From NCBI RefSeq assembly GCF_030247195.1, contig NC_080670.1, forward strand, positions 214,446,546 to 214,510,545: a stretch of DNA of 64,000 bases, in the 5' to 3' direction. Of the stretch, positions 58,761 to 64,000 are shown piece after piece (position 1 is the first letter of the stretch; each line of letters opens with the position of its first letter). The notes below the pieces were generated by a model. The model ran no database searches. It was not told where the DNA came from and saw only the letters and a list, made by a program, of their open reading frames with translations. The DNA comes from Topomyia yanbarensis. Its lineage: Eukaryota; Arthropoda; Insecta; Diptera; Culicidae. The position numbers and the translations under genes were made by a program.

Positions 58761-59200
58761 TGACGCTGTAGTCAGCAAGGTAGAAGGTAGGTACGCTAAG
58801 AATGACAATGCGAAGTGATTCGAACAAGATCACCCAAAAGCACTTGATGCTATCATTAAGTAACACTACGTTGATGCTTGGGAGGATCGAAACGCAGGAA
58901 GACGTCGTGACCGTAAAAATGATCCACGAGTGAATCAGGGATGAAATTCAGAACTGGATACTAAATTCTAATACGGTCATAACGACGTTGAACAAGACAT
59001 CGATGGTGGAGAAAGATTTAAACATTGGTGATGAGGCTTTAATAGAGAAAGCCCGTAGTTATCTGATAGTGGCCAACGAAAAGTGAGGTTCTCCGGACAC
59101 TGGCGATAATTTACGATCAATTAGGGCTCATTGTGCATCTGTTGATATTTCTGAAGGTTCTACAGCGAGAAATTTGGAGTACGACATGGCTGGCCGGAAT
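58761..59200. other. No gene recognised
   Basis: Probably the worn 3' tail of the LINE fragment, then unknown sequence. No poly-A tail or target duplication was found. Confidence 0.35.
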
Positions 59201-59204
59201 CAAC

Positions 59205-60010
59205 TCACTTCAGATGCTCTTCGGTGGTCGAGCCTTCCGGTGTCTACTTGGTAACAGTAGAACTTCCCCGGGGCTCCTATTGATAAATTTATTCTTTGCC
59301 AACTTTTCCTGGATAGTTCTGGGTGCGCTGTATTTTCTCCTCTTATGGATATTCCAGATCTTTTCTCTATGTATTTCTATTACAATCGTTTAAAATAGGG
59401 TTTCAATGCAGTTTTTGATGTTTCTAGGTAATAAAGTATACTTACATTAGTATTTCACAGTATAATCGTTCATCGGCACACTGCACACTTCACTAGTTAA
59501 ATTTAGACTCACTTCAACTCAACTCACTTCAGATGCTCTTTTTGGTGACCGAGCCTTTCTGTGTCTGCTTGGTAGCAGTAGAATTTTTTTTCCGGGGCTC
59601 CTACCGACAAATTTAAGCCCTGCCAACATTCCCTGAATAGTTCTGGGGGCCACTTATCGTTAAAATTCATACCCGATTTGGATAACGTTTGATGTGACCA
59701 TCATCTAAAACGGTAGTTTGCAGTGGAACGCCCCTTTCTTCCAAGCGGCTTCGCGTTACGAAGTTTATCAAGAGTAAAAGTTTTCGATCATTCTATGAGA
59801 CGAGTAAGATTTTGCTGTATTTTTCCTCTTTCGTCAACTTTTCACGATACGTTCCTTTTCCAAGCAATGGATATTCCGATTTTTTTCTCTATACATTTCT
59901 ATTACAATCGTGTGAAAAAGTTTTTCAAAGCAGTTTATGACGTTTCTAGGTAAAAGAGTATACTTACATTAGTATTTCACAGTATAATCGTTCATCCACA
60001 CTCCATTTTT
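59205..60010. repeat. Two or three diverged direct copies of a 150-300 bp unit
   Basis: TCAGATGCTCTT, GGTAACAGTAGAA and CCGGGGCTCCTA recur at 59206 and 59529. GGATATTCC, TTTCTATTACAATCGT, TATACTTACATTAGTATTTC and ACAGTATAATCGTTCATC recur at 59347-59475 and 59868-59995. Copies are in the same orientation and related to 53096-53620. No function can be assigned. Confidence 0.65.
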
Positions 60011-60288
60011 CCTTTCACTATTCAAATTTAGACTTAAACGATAAATTGAATTTTTTTTTACGAATATCTGAAAAAAAGTAAAAATCAGGCAGCAAGTTTT
60101 GAAACGAATTCAAAGAAAGTATTTTATATTTCGGATCATAAAACGTACAATTCGGCATTGAGTCAGACCACTTTTGGTGCGTTGCCAGGTCGATTTACTT
60201 AAAATACTATATGCAATATTCCTCCCTATGGAGAAAATTGATTTAACACCACGTTGTGCATAAAGGTCACAAAACCTAACTCACAGAA

Positions 60289-60447
60289 GTCCAGGAATCT
60301 GCATTTCGACTTTGTCTTTGCAATCAATCTGTAGGGTCGTTTAGTGCGTTCACCAGTGTGTACCCATTTTCGGACTAGCATCAACCTGGTATAGTTGTTA
60401 GGTGCCATGGTTCTGAAGAGACGACGTCAAAACGCAAACCCCTGGAC
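60289..60447. mobile_element. Short palindromic MITE, about 160 bp
   Basis: The left arm CCAGGAATCTGCATTTCGAC and the inverted right arm CCAGGGGTTTGCGTTTTGAC match at most positions and extend into GTCTTTG / GTCTCTTC. Fragments of the same arm lie at 47867-47893 and 56748-56780. No clear target duplication. Confidence 0.6.
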
Positions 60448-61426
60448 CTATTAAAATACTTGAATAACTGGATTAACTTAACCCAGAACGCAAAGTATCT
60501 GCGAACACGGCTGAGCACTATTCTGCTTTTACTACGACAGAGCTACGCATTCTGCATGCACACTTTATGGAGATGGTTCCGACACATTCGCTACGCTTTC
60601 TGCGTATGTACATCTTCAACCTAAGACTATAAATACTATCAAACTGGTGTCGACCTCCATGGAGCATCTAGCAAAGGTCCTATCCGACTGCAATCTGGTC
60701 TGGCCCAGTAACAAATAAACATTATAACGTAGCCTAATATCCTGCTTTAGATCTACATATAGGGCAGTCTTAAAGAGCCGTTAAACCCTGTACTGATTAT
60801 GTTCACAAATCAGTCCCATAAAGATAGGAAATCTCACGAAAAACAGGATAAATCTGCCAACACTAGCAGTATACAATGCTGGTATGTCAGAAAAGATCCT
60901 TGAGACATGTACGCGTCACATTAGCTTTATAGTGATGCTAATGTAGAGCTTTATTGCATTGTTAATGCTATAATGAAGTTTCAATGCAACGTAAGTGCAA
61001 ATGTATAGCCAATATTGTGCAAGGGATTAAGCATAAGTCCCATTTTGAAAAACAGCAAGCCGAGAAAAACGCTGTTTAAGATTTTCATAGAGCCTTATAG
61101 ATGGGATGCATTGTGATTCAGTGGTGATACAGAATACAATCCAACAGATAACTAATTTTTTGACAAAAATCCATACGATACTGTGCGCTTTTATGGCAGT
61201 TAGTGCTTATAGTCACTCTGGTGGTAGCTGTCGGTTTATTTGTCTCGAGTTGCTCGAGATATTTGTCTCGGCAAGTTGAGCCATGAGACTCTTCGTCATA
61301 CGCTGTAGCTTTCGAGGTGAAAACTTAAAACCGCTTTATAGTAGCTTCATTTACATTGGAAGTTTGTTCGGGTGGATATGATACAGATCGGATGTTTTTC
61401 ACGTTAGAAAAATGGTGCAGAATTAT
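60448..61426. other. No gene recognised
   Basis: A/T-rich. 60900-61000 has loosely repeated words around TTAATGCTA / AATGCAAC. Nothing else was found. Confidence 0.35.
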
Positions 61427-61850
61427 CAGTGATTCTCAATCTGGGGTGCGCGGACTCCTAGGGGGCCGTGAAAAGGACTCTGGAGGTCCGCGAAGATGGA
61501 TATATTTTCGGGTTGGATATTGAAATTTGAAGCTTTTTCACAACAAACAGAAAATAATATATTGATAGCAAAGCAAATCGATCTTCACATATATTACATA
61601 TTATATAGTCGCTTCCGGCTGCTCAGTGGAATCAAGCAGCCACAAACTATAAAAGTACCTGTAAATATAATTTAGATTGATTCCTCTTTGATCTACAGTC
61701 ATGTATTGTTGAACTGTTCCTAAAAGTGGAAACGGATCTTAATCTCAAGCAAGTGACATGCATACAGTTACATCACGTGAGAAATTGTGTATAGAATGTA
61801 TGTGTTCGGGGTGGTGGCCAACACAACTAATGCATTCTGGTAAGAAAAAG

Positions 61851-61887
<37 letters not shown>

Positions 61888-62110
61888 AGCTGCATCCTTA
61901 ATAACCTCTTGTCCGCAGTAACTTTGCGTTATTTTTTTTTATTTTTACATAATGTAGACACAAAAAAGCTCCACGGCTAAGTTATGGTAACGCATTGAGT
62001 CGTGTCAAATATAGCAAAAATAAATATAAAAATCGATGTTAAGCCGTGGGGGTCCGCAACAGCCCCGGTAGATTTCGAAGGGGTCGGTGATACGAAAAAG
62101 GTTTAGAGGG
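61427..62110. mobile_element. Worn hAT-like repeat with a nested LINE fragment
   Basis: The left end CAGTGATTCTCAATCTGGGG and the following CGCGGACTCC resemble common hAT ends (family form CAGTGGTTCTCAACCTGGGG). The right part has GGTCCGCAACAGCC and ends near GATACGAAAAAGGTT, where GAGAA would be expected. No 8-bp duplication remains. Inside, 61727-61790 reads TDLNLKQVTCIQLHHVRNC, the LINE ORF1 N-terminus also seen at 13938 and 32244, followed by a (CT)n run (61855-61884). A block near 61965-61995 resembles 12993-13020. Confidence 0.5.
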
Positions 62111-62238
62111 TGGTAATAGCTGTAACTCGAGATATTCTGTTATGATATTGATGAAATTTTCCGCTTTTTAAATGAGTTCGTAGCAATGTCCAAATCAAGC
62201 CTCGGAACGGAACCGAATATCGTCAATTACAGTTGAAG

Positions 62239-62642
62239 CACAGAGAACAGACGTCCATCTTCAGCATTCAACTTGTGTAAAATCTCTAACGGTTTCGAAG
62301 GTAGTTGGGATATCCAAACGAGGTGCGCTTCTGTCGTCATGTTTTTTGTGGCTGAGTTCGACAGAATTGACAGCGGTTATTCCTCTACCCAGTCAAACTA
62401 GTCCGGAACCAGTTCGGACTTCCAGCACAGAATTCCAGCTCAAATGCATCAACCGATAGAGTCGGAATCGGTTGTTTTCTTTGAGCAAGATTCCATACTG
62501 AATCCATTCGGTTCCGGAATGGATTTGACGGATAGTTGGGATAGGTTGGTGTGGCGGCGCTAGTGTTTATCGTATATTAATTCAAATGTTTACATACGTT
62601 TTTTAAATATTTTTGTTCCATCATGGACGTCTGTTCTCTGTG
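62239..62642. mobile_element. 404-bp deletion derivative of the THAP/YqaJ transposon
   Basis: Its first 145 bp are almost identical to 41537-41697 and its last 210 bp to 49936-50166. Between them are about 45 bp that match, inverted, the internal copy near 44340-44365. GTTGAAG flanks it (62232-62238 and 62643-62649), a 7-bp duplication different in sequence from that of the large element, so this is an independent insertion moved by the same machinery. No coding capacity. Confidence 0.92.
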
Positions 62643-62649
62643 GTTGAAG

Positions 62650-63230
62650 GTTATTCTGAAATAATTTGGCCCAAAAAGGATGCTATATACTGTACTCTGC
62701 GAAATCTTCGAAAAAGTTTTAAATATTATCGTGCAGGTAAACAATCCACCTGAAACCTCGAGCAACAAACAGTGTATAAAACCGATGGATGTGTTTTGAT
62801 TAACGATAAGACCTATGCGATAGTCGATTAGAAACAAATTCCGTGTCTCAAATTTTCCTCGGATAGATTCGCGAAAAAATTATGATTTGACAAGGAATCT
62901 GTTTCTGTGGCAAGAAACCAGTGTTTTCATTACAGATAACACCTTTGGACTGACTCAACCAGCTCCCACTACAGCAAGAACGAGCTAAAGTGATAGGACA
63001 ATGAAGTTCAGTTCATCACAAAAGAGCAAAATCCACCAAATAATTTTTAGCTCCATACAATAGCAAAGAATTGGTCGATAATGAAGCACAGTCTCCAGCG
63101 AGATGCCTACAATGAAAGTACGATAAACTGCTTGTCTTGAAAACAAGCGCCTATTCCAAACTGTGATTGATTGCCATGAAAATCGATGTCTTCCGACCAC
63201 AGCTGCAGTTTTCCTGCCAGATCAACAAGT
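62650..63230. other. No gene recognised
   Basis: A/T-rich sequence. The left end of the mariner element that follows should lie within or just after it, perhaps near 63230 (TTACCGCCAAACTTATC), but no second end is in the window. Confidence 0.35.
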
Positions 63231-63383
63231 TACCGCCAAACTTATCTGCAAGAACAATTTTTTTGTTTCTTGGGAACTTTTTTACCATTGGGTAAAAATC
63301 AACCAAATTTTGCACACTTTCTCATTGATGTGTATTGTTTACATGCTGTCAAACTCGAAGTCGTGTTTTTCGATTCAACGAAA

Positions 63384-64000
63384 ATGGAGGTGAACCAACG
63401 CGAGTCGAGAGAACAAATTCTTTCCAAACACCTGGAATTTCCTGACCTGTCGCACCGGCAGTTGGGAAAAATGTTGAACATTCACCCTACAACCGTCTCC
63501 AGAGTGTTGAAGCGGTTCCAGGAGCGGTTGACGTTGGACCACGGCAAAGGAGCTGGAAGAAAACCGGGACCGGAGAACAAAAAGACGGAGGGAAAGGTGA
63601 AGCGGATGATTAAAGCAAATCCCAACGTCTCAAGCCGTGATTTGGCTAAAAAGATCGGCTCCAGAATCCAGAATGCAAAAAAGAGAGCTGGACTCCATAC
63701 ATACAAGGTACAGAACTTCCCAAACCGCGATGAGAGGCAACAATGGACGGCTAAAACTCGGGCACGGAAGCTCTACGAGAAGACAAAATATGGCTGCTGT
63801 GTGATGGACGACGAAACGTATATAAAAGCCGATTTTAAGCAAATTCCGGGGTTGTAGATTTTCACCGGCAAGAGCAAGTTCTATGTGGACGACAAATTTA
63901 AGAAGAAGAAAATGTCGAAGTTCGCCTCCATATATCTCATTTGGCAGGCCATCTGCTCTTGGGGACTGAGGAGTGAGCCTTTCGTGACAAAGGGCACAGT
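63384..64000 (+). pseudogene. Mariner-family transposase, N-terminal part with a nonsense codon, cut by window end
   Basis: The ATG at 63384 opens MEVNQRESREQILSKHLEF, followed by two helix-turn-helix segments (SHRQLGKMLNIHPTTVSRVL at about 25-44 and VSSRDLAKKIGS at about 83-94) that bind the element ends. KKRAGLHTYKVQ and the first catalytic Asp in CCVMDDETYIKADF follow. The frame meets TAG at 63855, where the family has Gln (IPGLQ). Past it the same frame continues as IFTGKSKFYVDDKFKKKKMS and IYLIWQAICSWG to the edge. A small deletion after KKIGS is also likely. The type resembles the mosquito ITmD37E group; the later D and E residues lie outside the window. The break means this copy is inactive unless the stop is read through. 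Confidence 0.85.

Overview
The window looks like euchromatic or intronic DNA from a culicine mosquito, most likely Aedes. The clues are insect-size introns (59-69 bp), BEL/Pao, copia, LOA-like and jockey-like retroelements, mariner transposases of the mosquito type, and the dispersed repeat with a GGCCCGGAGGGCC motif that I remember from Aedes genomes. The species call is inference. There are two 500-base assembly gaps (1035-1534 and 51535-52034).

Only one ordinary host gene is well supported: a secreted alpha-carbonic-anhydrase-like protein (minus strand, 6531-7512, three exons, 286 residues). It has lost two of the three zinc-binding histidines, so it is probably not an enzyme. A noncoding first exon with a TCAGT initiator, a correctly spaced DPE and GAGA-like tracts lies at about 21054-21439 on the plus strand; its coding exons are not visible here.

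The rest is layered transposable-element sequence. 1.8-6.1 kb: two broken BEL/Pao copies on opposite strands. 10.6-15.3 kb: a 4.7-kb hAT-like insertion with 8-bp duplications, holding a LINE ORF1 and a perfect 104-bp palindrome. 15.4-16.3 kb: a foldback element. 16.3-17.5 kb: copia remains, into which both of those probably inserted. 18.7-19.8 kb: LINE endonuclease. 22.8-28.6 kb: several repeats, SINE-like copies and a MITE. 30.8-31.6 kb: a hAT MITE. 37-40.2 kb: LINE reverse transcriptase remnants on both strands.

The most interesting object is at 41537-50166: an apparently intact DNA transposon with matching 20-bp inverted ends, a 7-bp target duplication and two complete convergent genes. 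One gene encodes a THAP-finger DDE transposase (549 residues, 3 exons). The other encodes a SWIM-finger YqaJ-type nuclease (537 residues, 3 exons). The last intron of the nuclease gene carries a 2.3-kb foldback element with its own 8-bp duplication, but both splice sites remain. A 404-bp deletion derivative with the same two ends and its own 7-bp duplication sits at 62239-62642. It shows that the family mobilises short relatives and duplicates 7 bp. The architecture resembles the ISL2EU / PIF-Harbinger-related group.

The final part (58.2-64 kb) holds a LINE fragment, a short palindromic MITE, a decayed hAT-like repeat and the 5' part of a mariner transposase gene that carries a nonsense codon and runs off the window.
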